Positions 1-11,807 of a stretch of DNA of 64,000 nt are shown piece by piece. Origin of the DNA: Morella rubra (taxonomy: Eukaryota > Streptophyta > Magnoliopsida > Fagales > Myricaceae); assembly GCA_003952965.2 (NCBI GenBank), contig CM025849.1, positions 4,015,875-4,079,874 of the forward strand, read 5' to 3'. Made by a program: the position numbers and the translations under genes. Every line of letters starts with the position of its first letter. Positions within the stretch are counted from its first letter, which is position 1. The notes beneath the pieces were generated by a model. The model had not been told where the DNA came from. It searched no databases and saw nothing but the letters and a program-made list of their open reading frames with translations.

Positions 1-2
1 TT

Positions 3-1071
3 GCCTCTGCTGGTTCCAGGAGGTCTCTCGATGAGGTAGAGGCTCTTATTCAACCGATCTTAACAAAGGAGGATAATTCCACAGTATGTGGGATCCCTTC
101 AAAGGATGAGATTAAATCTGCGGTTGTCAATTTGGGGGCATTGAAAGCCCCAGGGCCTAATGGAATGTCCGCCCTCTTCTTCCAACATTTTTGGTGTACG
201 GTAGAGAAGGATTTAGTGGCTATGGTGCAGCATTTTTTCAGACATGGCTTCCTACTCAAACAGCTCAATCACACCTTCATTACGTTGATTCCAAAGGTTG
301 AGCATCCCTTTAAAATAGAACAATTTCGCCCTATAAGCCTCTGTAATGTGGCCTATAAGGTTATAGCTAAGCTTTTGGCCGGCCGGCTCAGAGATATTCT
401 TCCAAGGCTCATCTCTCCTTTTCAAGCTGCCTTTGTCTCTGGGCGCACCATTCAAGAAAATGCTATTTTGGGATAGGAAGTTCTCCAATCCATGAAGCAC
501 AAGAGGGGTCGAAAAGGTTGGGCGGCGCTTAAGCTTGATATGGAAAAGGCTTACAATAGAATGAAGTGGCGTTTTCTTCTCAAGGTCTTAAGGTGCTTCG
601 GGTTCAGCAAAGTTTGGGTGGGGTGGATAGAGCAATGCATTTCCACTGTCTCTTTTTCTATTTTGCTGAACGGATCGCCGCATGGTTTCTTCAAGCCAGG
701 TAGAGGTTTATAGCAAGGCGACCCTTTTCTCTGTTCTTGTTCAGTCTGGGAGCTAAAGTGCTTTCAAGGCTCTTATCTCGGGCTGAAGCACAAGGAGTTA
801 TTCAAGGCGTTCAAGTGGCGTGGGGTGCACCTTCAATTTCCCACCTGTTATTCGCTGACGACTTGATGATATTCAGCCATGCAAACAGAAGAAAAGCAGT
901 GGCAATAAATGGGTTATTGGCGGGGTATGAAGGCTGGTCTGGGCAAAAAATGAACAAAGCGAAGTCCACGCTTTTTTGCAGCAGTAACACTCATCCAGAG
1001 GTGCCAGAGAAGCTGTGCCGAATTATGGGGGTTAAGAAGATGTCGCTTAGCTGCAAATATTTGGGTCTCCC
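3..1071 (+). pseudogene. LINE ORF2 fragment: reverse transcriptase, N-terminal and catalytic part
   Basis: The frame is open from position 3. It reads into the plant LINE motif LKAPGPNG at about 135-165, then FRPISLCNV at about 327-353, then a conserved LDMEKAY stretch near 534-554. The catalytic FADD motif is present at about 852-863, so both active-site aspartates remain. Inactivating changes are an in-frame TAG at 474-476, another TAG at 711-713 just before QGDP, and a one-base frameshift at about 714-737 in the QGDPxSxxLF region. Coding similarity stops at YLGLP, exactly where the solo LTR inserts, and resumes at LFIGRSKKK at 3391. The RT would have copied the LINE RNA at the nicked target DNA. 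Confidence 0.88.
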
Positions 1072-3390
1072 TGTCATACCCCGAACTTTAAACATCACAT
1101 GCATATTATTTATACTCTCTTTTTTATAATTAGTAGTGAAAGTAAGGTATATTTAGTGACTAAGAGAGAGTGTTTAGTACTTGAGATACTAAGTTTGAAA
1201 CCTTGATTAGGACATGATTAAGTGAGATTTGGAGTTCGTGTGCAACTAGGTTATTGTTTAGAATGTTGAGGAGCTCGTATTTGATCAATTTAATTTTTTA
1301 AGCAAGTAGAACGTTTTTGTCTCAAAAATGGAACCACATGATTTTTATTCTTTTAATATGTTGGGAGTTCATCCACGAGTTTATGGTTAAATTTGGAGAC
1401 TTTTTATTTTTTGAAGGCAAGTAGGTCGATTTCTCAAGAGCAATTAGGTTGATTTGCGATTATCGGAAGATTAGTGAAACGATTAGCAAAACTTAGCCAT
1501 TAAGAAAAGAAATTTCGGTTGCCCTAGAGAGCGACACCTATGAGGGCTAGATAGCATGACAAATCAAAGCTAGAAGCACGACAAATCAATGCAAGAAGCA
1601 CGACCAAAAAGGCTAGGACTTAGGTAGCTCGAGGTGTCGACCACCAGTGGACCTTGGCGGCGACTCACCCAATCTATAGTGAAAATTTCGGCCATTGCCT
1701 TTCCATACAACTGCTGTAGGTTGCTAGGTGTCAAGAGGAGAGAAATGTAGCCTAGTGATTCACCAAAGCTAGCCTAGCTAGGCCGGACAAGTGTCGGAAT
1801 GCAACCGACTGTGTGATTTCGACCTTTGAAGAGTGCACCATTCAATCTAAATTTTTGTGAGTTAAATCTTGAGAGCAAGAGTGAAGTGAAGTGGTAGAAA
1901 GAGGAGGCAAAAGTTTAGCAAAGATCAAGCACGCTTAGAGATAAAGTTTAGTTGGTTATCTTTGATTTCGATTCAAGTTTTCAAGATGATTATTGTGAAT
2001 CTCTTGTCTTCGTTATTCTAGCATCTCTTTATGTTATTAGTGTTTTTCTATTCTTCCTATTGTTCTTGATGTTCTTCGTGTTCTTGACAAAGAACAAGCT
2101 CGTCCTTTCGAAAAAGTATCATTTTCAAAGTTCGATTTGTTTTCAAGTTTTTTCAACTTTGATCCGTTTCTTTCAAAATTTCTTCAAAAGTTGTTTTTTA
2201 AAGCTTGAACATATTTCTTTCCTTCTGATTTCAATACTTTTTATGTCAAAATTTGTATTTTCTACGTGGTGATTAAGCCAGTTTTTAACCGAGAAATCAA
2301 AGTGTTGTTTTTGCCTTCACAACACTTTCCTTTGAGAAATGTTTTATAATGTGTGATGATGGAAACGAGTTAAGGTCTTGCATATCATAAATGAGATGTA
2401 TGGGCGTTGATATGAGACATGCATACTTAACTTGTACGTTGGAAAAGAACATCGTGATGTTCAAGTATGGTTAAGGTGTTGCATATCATGAATGATATGT
2501 ATGGGCATTGACATGAGACATGCATAGTTAACGCATACTGTAAAGACGTGACAGTACTGTGCACAAGAGGATGTGTTCACTTGTTGTGACATTCTGGCCT
2601 CTCCATCGTACGAGGAAAGATCCTTTGTTAGTATAACTCACTCTGGGAGTATGAGGCCGTATTGTGCTCTGGGAGTACTGCTGCAAAGATACGGAAGGTT
2701 ACTTGTAACCTATCACTCTAGCCAAGTGATTCACTCTGGGAGTGAGAGTAGTGGTGATCGAAATTGAAAATGGAAAAAGGAAAAGATCATTTTTTAGAAA
2801 ACTAAGTCTTTTCATTTACTTTCTTCTTCTGTTGAGATTTTATTGTTGAACGGGTTTCTTCAATATCTTTTATTTCTATCTGCTATTTTGTTGTACTAAC
2901 CACTGGCTTTACTGAGTCATTTGAACTCATCGTTGTTTGTTAAATAATTTCTTTAGCAGATGTCTGAGGTTTATTTAGGTGAGTTTACCAAAGCCATTCA
3001 ACATGGCTTTATCACTCTGGAGCTGACTTTCGTGTGTATGTCACACGTGACCTAGATGTCCTGATAGAGGGACGAGGACATAGATGGATCACTCCGCACT
3101 TAGATAATTACATCAACATCTCAGACTTGGATAACACTGATGATGAAGATTAGAGATCTTTGTTTTATGTTTTATTTGTTTTCCACTGCAGTTTACTTTT
3201 TAGTATGTACATTATAGAAAGTGGTCCTCTTTTGTAATACCTCAGTATTAATAAAAGATCCTTCGTATGTTTTGCTTAGTATCTTGTTGCTTTGTCGATC
3301 TTCCCATAGGCCGTAACCTCAGCTTTATAGTTATGTCCATTACTATAAGATAATGTTTGAGGTCTTCACGGTCCGAGCTATTACACTCTC
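1067..3390 (+). mobile_element. Solo LTR, probably Ty3/Gypsy Tekay-like, with 5-bp target duplication
   Basis: The element itself is 1072-3385 (2314 bp), begins TGTCATACCCC and ends GCTATTACA (TG...CA), and is bracketed by CTCCC (1067-1071) and CTCTC (3386-3390), a 5-bp target duplication with one change. Removing it and one duplicate rejoins the LINE frame from YLGLP straight to LFIGRS, which independently fixes both ends. No gag or pol is present. Inside are two imperfect 70-bp tandem repeats (about 2372-2441 and 2470-2540), repeated ACTCTGGGAGT motifs (about 2640-2745) and an AATAAAAG polyadenylation-like signal near 3250. Length and termini fit Tekay/Del chromovirus LTRs; the lineage is from memory of that family, the boundaries are seen. 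Confidence 0.85.
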
Positions 3391-5224
3391 GTTATTCATT
3401 GGGCGCTCAAAGAAGAAAGCCTTTGATGATGTGAAGACTAAAGTGCTCTCCATGGTGGTGAGATGGAAAATGAAAGCTCTTTCTCAAGCTGGCAAATCTG
3501 TTCTTATTAGAGCGGTGGCTACCGCAATGCCTTTTTATGGTATGTTTACCTTCCTCCTCCCCAAAGGATGGTGCAAAGAAATTGATCGAATTCTAAAAGA
3601 TTTTTGGTGGGGGTTCTCTTCCGTCAAAAAGCGTTACTTTACACCAAAGGCGTGGGATTCTATTTGCCAACCAAAAGAGATGGGAGGTTTGGAGTTCCGT
3701 CAGATGTATGAAGCAAATGTGGCTTTGATTGCCAAATTGGGATGAAAATTCTTTGCTGATCCTAATTTTTTGTGGGTTCGTACCTTGAAGAGCAAATATC
3801 GCTCTCAGAGTCCTCTCAACCCTCCAGCACAATCTGGGAACGCTTCAGTTATATGGAAGAGTATTCTAAAAACTACTCCTCTCTTTGAGAGGGGTCTTTG
3901 CCTTCTTCCAGCTCAAGGAGGCTCGGTGGACATAAGGGCTAATCCATGGCTGCCATCTGCCCCTCTTTATATACCCCAATGGCGTCATGGTGTTGTGGTG
4001 GACCCCGATATCAAGGTTGTGAGGAACTTGTGCAGTAGTTCAGGAAGTTGGAATATGCCACTCATCGGAAGTATTTTTTTTAGTGGAGTCAACCGAGGCC
4101 ATTTTGCATTTGCCCCCTCCTCGGGATGGTATAGTGGATAGGTGGATATGGAGAAAAGAGTCGGATGGTGATTTTTCAGTCTGATCTATTGTGAGGGAGC
4201 TGCAATTGGGTCGGGCATCCCCTGCTTTTAGTTTGGACAGTGCCTCTTGGAATCGGTTATGGAAATTGAGAATTCAAGATAGACTTCATCTCATGCTTTG
4301 GAAAATGGCTTCTGGCACATTGAAAACAAAAGGAGCACTAGGCAGATGTCTCAACAAGGAAGATGAGCCTGAATTTCTCTGCCCTCTTTTCCATCTAAAG
4401 ACGAAGGACTCGATCCATTTGTTACTCAGATGTCTGGTAGCTTGTATGGCATGGAGGGAATCCAATTGTGCTGTGTGTCTGGATCTATTGCCGTTAGCCA
4501 ATGTTGTGGAGTTGATTGATTAATTCTAAATGTGGACAGCATGCTCTCTATTAAGAATGATGATTTGTCTGCATTCACGCTTAATGCGGCAATTGTTATG
4601 GATGTTCTTTGACAGGCTCGTAACAATGTGGTTCATAAAGACACTCCGGTTGTTACGCAATCGCTAGTATTGGATATTCGTAGAAGGTTTGGCCAGCACT
4701 TGAAGGCTTTAGGGGTGGCTGATAAGGCAGCGGGCCTTAGGTGGGTCCCTCCTCCGTTGGGTGTTCTGAAAGTTAACTCGGATGTTGCGATTCGACCTTT
4801 TGGATCTTACATAGCTATCTCCTTGTGAGACTCTTCTAGTTCCCTCTATATGGCTTACATGGAATGCTTAGCGGCTATGGATCCTCTTGTTGGTGAGGCG
4901 ATTGCGTTGTCGATGGCTCTTCCTTTAGCCGAGCGATGGCTTTGGCATGATGTTATTTTTTAGTGTAATTCTTTGGTGTTGTGTAAGGAAGTGCTTTCTA
5001 GTCAAATTCCTGCTTGTTGGGCTATTTCTTCCTTGGTTTTGGATATTCGTCGTGGTCTTGATGCTCACTACGAATGGCGTGTGGCCTGGGTTTCTCGTCG
5101 TTGCAATCAGTTGGCTCACGATTTGGCCCGTTGGGTGGCAGCTGGTAATCGTTGTGGTTTTATTTCGCTTTCTTGTTTACCCGAGCATATCCAGTGTTGT
5201 GATATGCAGTTTTTTCGTTTCTAG
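3391..5224 (+). pseudogene. LINE ORF2 fragment: RT C-terminus, zf-RVT and RNase H
   Basis: Continues the LINE ORF2 after the solo LTR. It starts at LFIGRSKKK and includes AMPFYGMFTFLLPKGW and FWWGF (RT thumb region, to about 3740). A TGA at 3743-3745 replaces an expected Trp codon. The zf-RVT region is at about 4250-4480 (LWKLRIQDRLHLMLWK, then Cys and His ligands). A C-terminal RNase H-like domain lies at about 4760-5210 (GVLKVNSD at its start, and WVSRRCNQLAHDLAR near its end). Several frame changes occur (about 4141-4191, 4523-4628, 4826, 4961). RNase H in the C-terminal position is typical of some plant L1 lineages. Confidence 0.85.
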
Positions 5225-5259
5225 TTTTTAATATAGTAGTTTATTCAGCAAAAAAAAAG

Positions 5260-7156
5260 TGTTGGAGAGTAGTGGCTTCAATAGAGGCGCAGCATGAAAA
5301 AGGGCAAACTTGACTATTTTTACTTAGGGCTTCAAAAGTTTTTTTTTACTTTTCACTTCTCATCTCTCTTTCCTCTTACCCGAGTCTCCCTGCAGCCGAC
5401 TCTCTTGCACCGCACATTGCTCTTTCTCTTGTATTTGTCGATTTTATTGATTTCATCTACACAATCTATTGAAATCAACAAGGAAAGGTGAGTCTCTCTT
5501 ATTTTAATCTTGTCTTTTTTCTTTATTCTAATGGGCTGTGCATTTGTGGTCCCACTAGTTGAACTCGTATGTCTCGTTGAATGGAGTTTTGAGATTTTGA
5601 TTATTTTGTGATCTAATTTTTAATGGGTTTTCCTACCCACTATCTATTAAACTAATCTAAAACATTTCATCCCAGATTTATCAACAATAATCAAAGTTCT
5701 ATGGAGATCTCTCAAAACCTAGTTTTTGTAAAAATTTCCCCTTTTCGAATTTTAGCTTTGATTCTTGAAATAGTTGCTTTAATCTAGGTTGTTTGTGATT
5801 GATTTAGAGTTTAATACCTATTTCCATATAGATCCATATATTATATGTTAGATTTGTTGAAAAATTTGGATGGGTACGATTTATGAAGGCCATGGGTTGC
5901 ATAAAAATTTTATAGAGTGGCTTGTTTATTTATTCTTAATGGTATTTCTTCTTGCTGTTTGATTCTTTGTTGAAAATTTGTTGAATGTGATATCTTTGTT
6001 GAATAACGAAAATTTCGGTTATCTTTAATAATATAGTGCTTCGATTTTTTTAAATTGTTAGATTTTTATACAATATTGTTACACTGACATAGGGTATGTT
6101 CGTTTTTAGAAAATTTGTAGAATTTTAAGTGTTTTGAGAATTTTTAGGTGATGTTGGAGGTGTATTGGTGTTTGTGTAATAGTTGTTAAGGTGTAAAAAA
6201 AAGTAATGATGTTTTTTAAGGTTGTTATTTGTAGATTATTTTTATTGGGATGAGTGAAAAAGATAAAATATAAAATAATATTTAAATTTATGTTTATTTA
6301 TAATATTTATTATAATTTCGAATTTTTTTAAATTTTGATACAAATTTATAATATTTTAAATGCGGTTAAAAAAAGAAAAAAAAACAAAGAAGAAGAAGAC
6401 AAAAGAGGAAAGAGTGGTTGACGCAATATCAAGCTGCAGGGAAGGGGGCAAGCGCAGGCGCCTATTGACAAGCTGCTGGAGAACGGGGCAGGTATCGCAG
6501 AGGATATTTAATGTTCGGCCGAAATGACCATATTGCCCTCCACCAAAACCTTAACGTTGGATAAAGCAGCTGGGGTATTTCGTCCATTCACCTGTCCGAA
6601 TGGTTAATGCGCTGACGTGTGGGGCCATGATGTTTTTTAAATTTCGGGTTTACGCTTAGATATTTATTTCCTCAAAAGCACTACGGAGGGTATTTTGGTA
6701 ATTGTTTCTGAGCATGGTCAGGTTAAAAATGGAAAATATTTAGCAGCATCCTAAATTTAAACACGTTCAGTTGATTTAGAGGCAACTTAGAATGGGAATT
6801 TGTGAAAATTCACCGAAACGAACTTGCTCATAGTAAATGTCCTTATTGTCTTTTATAGTGCTAAATGTCATATTAAAATATTTTGCTGATGTTGGCCGAA
6901 TCTATTAAGTGCTGGTATTTATTTTTTTTATGTATTCACTTGTGCTTGGATCTTGTTTTTGTGTGATTAAAGTGTAGCTGGACTTAATGAATATATTATT
7001 CTTCTTGTTTGTATCCCTTACATGGGTTGGACCCATATGTTTGTTGGTTTCCTCGTACTATAGTGCAAGTGCTATATGTATTCTAAATAAGAACATGTCT
7101 AGGTATTTTGCATATAGGTTAGGTATAAATTCTATTGTTTAATATATATGACTAAG
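5260..7156 (+). repeat. LTR-like array unit 1
   Basis: First unit of the array, starting directly after the LINE A-tail. It is complete apart from one insertion, the MITE at 6092-6829; without that it is about 1.16 kb. A 65-codon open stretch (5294-5488) ends STQSIEINKER and is followed by GGTGAGTCTC, a good match to a plant 5' splice site. The same stretch, variously degraded, recurs in the other units, so the unit may carry a leader exon or simply a conserved untranslated region. I do not recognise a protein. Confidence 0.7.
6089..6832. mobile_element. MITE, possibly PIF/Harbinger (Tourist-like)
   Basis: This 738-bp insertion (6092-6829) interrupts array unit 1 between GACATA and GTAAATGTCC, which are contiguous in units 3 and 4. 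Its ends are imperfect inverted repeats: GGGTATGTTCGTTT on the left, and the right end reads GAGCAAGTTCGTTT on the other strand. The short flanking direct repeat is ATA (6089-6091 and 6830-6832), possibly CATA, fitting a 3-bp target duplication. No transposase is encoded. An A/G-rich tract (about 6365-6415) and a GC-richer centre (6420-6600) are present. The superfamily is inferred from the TIR style and duplication length. Confidence 0.65.
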
Positions 7157-9555
7157 TATTTGGAGAGTAGAGACATCAATAGAGGTGCGGCATGTTAGTG
7201 GTGAAAAGGGCTAACTTGTCTTTTTTATTTACTTTTTTAGTGAGGGCTTCAAAATTTTTTTACTTTTCACTTCTCATATCTCTCTCCTCTTACCAGAGTT
7301 TCTCCTTGCTGCCAACCCCATTGCGCTGGACATTGCTCTTTCTCTTGTCTTTGTTGATTTTGTTGATTCCGTCTACACAGTCCATTGAAATCAACAAGAA
7401 AATGTGAGTCTCTTATTTTAATCTTGTCTTTTTACTTTATTCTAATGGGTTGGGCGTTTGTGGTCCCACGAGTTAAACCTGTATCTCCTTGAATGGAGTT
7501 TTGAGATTTTAATTGTTTTGTGATCTAATTTTTAATGGGTTTTCCTACACACTACCTATTAAACTAATGTAAAACATTTCAACTTAGATTTATCAACAAT
7601 AATCAAAGTTCTATGGAGAAATTTTAAAACCTAGTTATTGTAAAATTGCCCCTTTTCGAATTTTCGTTTATGTAAGTCTGAATAACAACCCAAGAGGGGA
7701 GGTGAATTGGGTTTTAATAAATTTTAAAACTTTTTCAAGATAATTTAAGTTGTATAATGGTAAAGCATATAACATAATAAGGAGAGATATGAGCAAGTAA
7801 AAAGAAGAGATAGAGTTAAAGAGATGACACCGTAATTTTAGGTGGTTCGGCCAACACTTGCCTACGTCCACCCCAAGGCTATTTACTTCCTTGGGTTTTT
7901 TTCACTATTCTTCAAATAGCAAATACACCTTAGCTTCCGGGGTGCTATGGAATCTTTACAAAGCGTTTTTTGAGCTCACGCTTCAACTCTCTTCACAAAT
8001 CCCAAAACCCAAGGGATTTCTTCTACCCACGAGTAGGACCAGTGTTTACCCAACACTCAAGTGGTTTATAAAGGATGGGTACAAAGGAAGATCAATGAAT
8101 GGCTCTCAAAGCCGAATATACAAGTGTAAAGCACAAAGGAGTGCAAGAAGACAAAGATCTCAGTAGAAAGCTGAAGTTTGGCAGAGGAATTACAAGCTTT
8201 CTTGGTAGGTGCGGTCTTCTCTCTTCTTCAAAGCACTTTCTCTCTCTAGAAGTTAGGTCGTAGAATAATTGCAAAGTCTATTCGTACAATTGTTCTCTTC
8301 TCTTTAACTTCTTGTATTTAAATCTTCTTTGACTTCAACGGTCATCAAAGCTAGCAAAAGGACCGTTGGAAAGGCGCCCACGTCATTTGAAAGTGATTTG
8401 AAGGTTTTGACAATTTTTCAAATTTTTCATTAAACCCGTGGCATGTGTTGACACATGGTTAGCATGTGTTGACACATCAAAATTGAACTGGAGTTGAGCT
8501 CTCGGGAGTCAGTGCAATGTATTGACACTAGTCTTCAATGTGTCGACACTTCAAAAATTGAACTGTTTGATGTCTCGGGTGTAAGTGCAATGTGTCGACA
8601 CTTATAAGTGCTGGAGAGAAAATCAACAACTTTAAAGCGTCCAAACCATTCCAAAACCTTTTTAAACACCTACAAAGGGAAAATTGATCTTATCAACTTG
8701 TGTAATGGTGTTCAAGTCCTCTTATAAATATTTTAGAGAGAGAAAACTCAATCCTTTGAAATATATCATTTAGAAAAGTGGATTGACAAAGAAAAATTTA
8801 CAAGACTTAAAAGTACTTAGAAACTTTTGTTATCATCAAAATTAAATATGGTTTGTTTTACAAAACAACCTTGGGCGTTAAGCTTTGATTCTTGAAATAC
8901 TTGCTTTAATCTAGGTTCTTTACGATTGATTTAAAGTTTAATAGATATTCCCCTATAGATCCATATATTATATGTTGGATTTGTAGAAAAAAAAAAAATT
9001 TATGGTTACGCTATATAAAGGTCACAAGTTGCATAAAAATTTTATGGAGTAGCTTGTTTATTTTTTCTTAATGGGATTTATTCTTGTTGTTTGATTTTTT
9101 GTTGGAAATTTGTTGGACATGGTATCTTTGTTGAATAACGAGCATTTCAGCTATCTTTAAAAATAAGGTGCTTTGATTTTTTTAAATTGTTAGATTATTA
9201 TACTATTTTGTTACACTGACATCGTAAATGTCCTTATTGTCTTTTATATTGACGAATGTCATATTAAAATACTTTGTTGATTTTGGCCAAATTTATTAAG
9301 TTCTGGTATTGATTTTTTTTGTATATTCGCTTGTGCTTAGATCTTTCTTTTTTTTTTTGTTATTAAAGTGTAGCTATACTTAATGAATATATTATTATTT
9401 TTGTTTTTATCCCTCACATGGGTTGGACCCACATGTTTGGTTGTCCCCTCATACTATCTCATACTATAGTGCAAGTGCTATATGTATTCTCATTAAGAAC
9501 ACGTCCAGGAATTTTGCACGGGTCGAAATTGGGTTGTTTAATATATGCGACTAAG
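7157..9555 (+). repeat. LTR-like array unit 2
   Basis: Second unit, beginning TATTTGGAGAGTAGAG and ending ATATGCGACTAAG before the next TGTTGGAG. It carries the conserved open stretch at 7192-7404 (ending STQSIEINKKM, followed by a GTGAGTCTC-like donor). An inverted solo LTR of the window's Copia family sits inside (about 7671-8877); without it the unit is about 1.2 kb, close to units 1 and 4. Confidence 0.7.
7671..8877 (-). mobile_element. Inverted solo LTR of the window's Copia family
   Basis: Reverse-strand relative of the LTRs at 43582-44949 and 52265-53650. Its left end carries the complement of the LTR 3' end (ACAACCCAAGAGGGGAGGTG), and its right end carries the complement of the LTR start (AACAACCTTGGGCG versus CCCAAGGTTGTT). 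It also shares the promoter-proximal stretch with GGTGGTTCGGCCAACACTTGCC and several (T)GTGTCGACAC-like motifs at about 8450-8610. It splits array unit 2 between GAATTTT and AGCTTTG, which are contiguous in units 1 and 4. A short T-rich flanking repeat may be the target duplication but is not clean. No internal region is present, so it probably arose by LTR-LTR recombination. Confidence 0.8.
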
Positions 9556-9577
9556 TGTTGGAGAGCAGTGAAAAAAA

Positions 9578-11369
9578 AAAAGTTTGAAACAGTGCGTTAG
9601 GGATAAGTCACTTATCCGTTCCATATGACTTTTGAAAGCTGAATTGTTTTGTTTAGTTTTCAAATGCTGAAGGGTTGATATCTCCATTTCTTCAAATTTT
9701 GATTTCTCTTTTCAAATTTTGAATGAATCTCATCCACATTTTCGCCCTTTTCAAACCTATTTGGAGATTATTTAAGTATGGGTCTTTGTTGTCTTTGAAA
9801 ATCGCCGCCCAACGTCGTAAGTTCTCTCTCTCTCTCTCTCTCTCTCACTTTTGGAGACGCGATTTGCAGGGGTTAGGTATTTTTGGAGGTAGGTTTGATT
9901 TAATCTTTGGTTAAGGGTTGAATTTCTTTTCATGTATTTGGGTTATATCATTTTATAAACGACGTTGGAGAGCCATTCTTCAAGTATTAGGCAATTCTTC
10001 TACGATTTCGTCGATGCATTGGTGAGTTTTCTTCAAGTTTCTATCTTAAATGAAGTTTTAGATTTGAGATTTTTAGATTTTTCAGATTAGTTTTTGGGTT
10101 GCTATAGGGTAATAAAAGGTGGGTTTGAGGAGATTTCTTAATTGTGGGAATAACGTATTCTTATTGAGTTATTGGAGTTCCGATGTGTTTGTTGCAGGAA
10201 TGTTATTATTAGATTTACATTGGAGATGTAAGAGGATTAAGATGAAAAGATGACTGATGTTTTAAATGGATTTTAAGTGATGATTGCCTATTTAGCAATT
10301 CGTTGTGAAATCTTAAGCGTTGAGGTAAGTAGCTTTTCAGTGGGATTTTATTTCTCAAAACTTTTGTGGAATCTAAGTGCACGAAATGTTTAATTATTTT
10401 GTGAGATAAAATTGATTTGAAAATATGCCTTTGTGTGAGATTAAATCCCTTGACATTGGAGAATTAGATTTTTCAAACATGTACTATTGTTATATAGTTT
10501 TGATTCATTATATGGGAAAAATGTACAAATTTTTGATAAAGATGAGATGGTTTTGATTTCATGAATTTGTTTGAAATATCTAACTTGAAATGTTGGGTTG
10601 TGGGAATATATTTTGTGAGTATACTTGAGAAATTTATCCATGTGCTGGTGATATATCTCTATGGTCTATGTGGCCAATATATCTTGTGGTCTGTGTGGCC
10701 AATTTGATACCCCTCGTGGTATTTTCGAGGTCTTTGTGGCCTAGATGTCTATGTGACCATTGGTGATTTCTCTTATCCCGTAGCCTTGCAAAATTTTATT
10801 TAAAACTTGTATTTTAGTTTTGGTATGGCTCACAATATTTTTCCGATTCAGTTTGTTGTTATTAAATTATCTTTTCCCCTACCCCATTGACTTGCTACTT
10901 ATTGAGCTAGTTGTAGTTCACCACTTATTTCCTATCTTTTAGATTTAAAGGTTAGTAGTAGCGAGTAATAGAAGATCACGAGTTGTAGTTTCTGAGATAG
11001 TTCCAAGTTGCAGGATTACTAAATAAAGTGTCTTTTGGAGACTTTAGTAATAATTGCTCTATTTCGGTGACTTTAGTAGTTTTATTATTTATCTGGAAAA
11101 CTGTTTATTAAATCTTTTGTTAAGAGTAGGATTTATGGATTTAGGAGTAGTACTCTGACTAAACTATTGTAACTCATATTTCTTTATTTGTCATTTTTGG
11201 GTTTAGAGCGTGGTCTTTGATTAATGAAAATGGAATAAATATTCTTTTGATTTTTTTTTTTGGGGGGAAATTGCTTTTAAGTAGGGTGGAAGTCTCATTT
11301 TTCAAGTGGAACTCTATTCATTTAGACTTTTGGGTCGGGGCGTTACAGGTGATATAAGAGCCAGGTTTT
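9578..11369 (+). mobile_element. 3' part of a Ty3/Gypsy (Tekay-like) LTR plus primer-binding-site remnant
   Basis: An insertion inside array unit 3. Its right end reads GGTCGGGGCGTTACA (to 11347), a typical Tekay-type LTR 3' end, followed by GGTGATATAAGAGCCAGG, which resembles the initiator-Met primer site (TGGTATCAGAGCC) with changes. The fragment is therefore the end of a 5' LTR with the first bases of an internal region, not a clean solo LTR. The left end lacks an LTR start; it begins after an A-run at 9571-9581. The interior has a (TC)n run (9819-9846) and repeated GGTCTATGTGGCC-like motifs at about 10650-10760. No protein domain is present. Confidence 0.6.
9817..9847. repeat. (TC)n microsatellite
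   Basis: An uninterrupted CT dinucleotide run of about 14 units inside the Tekay-like LTR fragment. It may be part of the LTR leader pyrimidine tract; no other role is visible. Confidence 0.9.
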
Positions 11370-11807
11370 ACTTAACTTTTTTACATAGGGCTTCAAAAGT
11401 TTTTTTACTTTTTCACTTCTCATCTCTCTCTCCTCTTACCCGAGTGTCTCCTTGTCACTGGCCCCTTGTACCGCACATTTCTCTTTCTCTTGTCTTTGTC
11501 AATTTTGTTGATTCCATCTACACAATCCATTGAAATCAATAAGGAAAGATAAGTCTCTCATATTTTAATCTTGTCTTTGTACTTTATTTTAGCTTTGATT
11601 CTTGAAATACTTACTTGAATCTAGGTTGTTTATGATAGATTTAGAGTTTAATACTTATTTCCCTATAAATCCATATATTATATGTTGGATTTGTTGAAAA
11701 ATTTGGATGGGTACTATATATGGAGGCCACGGGTTGCATAAAAATTTTATGGAGTGGCTTGTTTATTTTTTTCTTAATGGGGTTTCTTCTAGCTATTTGA
11801 ATCATTG

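Larger units (their letters stand above)
1..5258 (+). mobile_element. L1-type LINE, 5' end outside window, split by a solo LTR
   Basis: A non-LTR retrotransposon remnant. Its second ORF runs from the window edge through reverse transcriptase, zinc-finger (zf-RVT) and RNase H regions, and the element ends in an A-rich tail at about 5250-5258 preceded by TTATTCAGC. The same tail sequence recurs, inverted, near 24420-24440, so this is a local LINE family. The reverse transcriptase is interrupted at 1072-3385 by a solo LTR with a 5-bp target duplication. The reading frame carries several stops and frameshifts, so the copy is dead. The left end, and with it the LINE target-site duplication, lies outside the window. 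The tail abuts the first LTR-like repeat unit at 5260, suggesting insertion next to or into that array. Confidence 0.88.
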
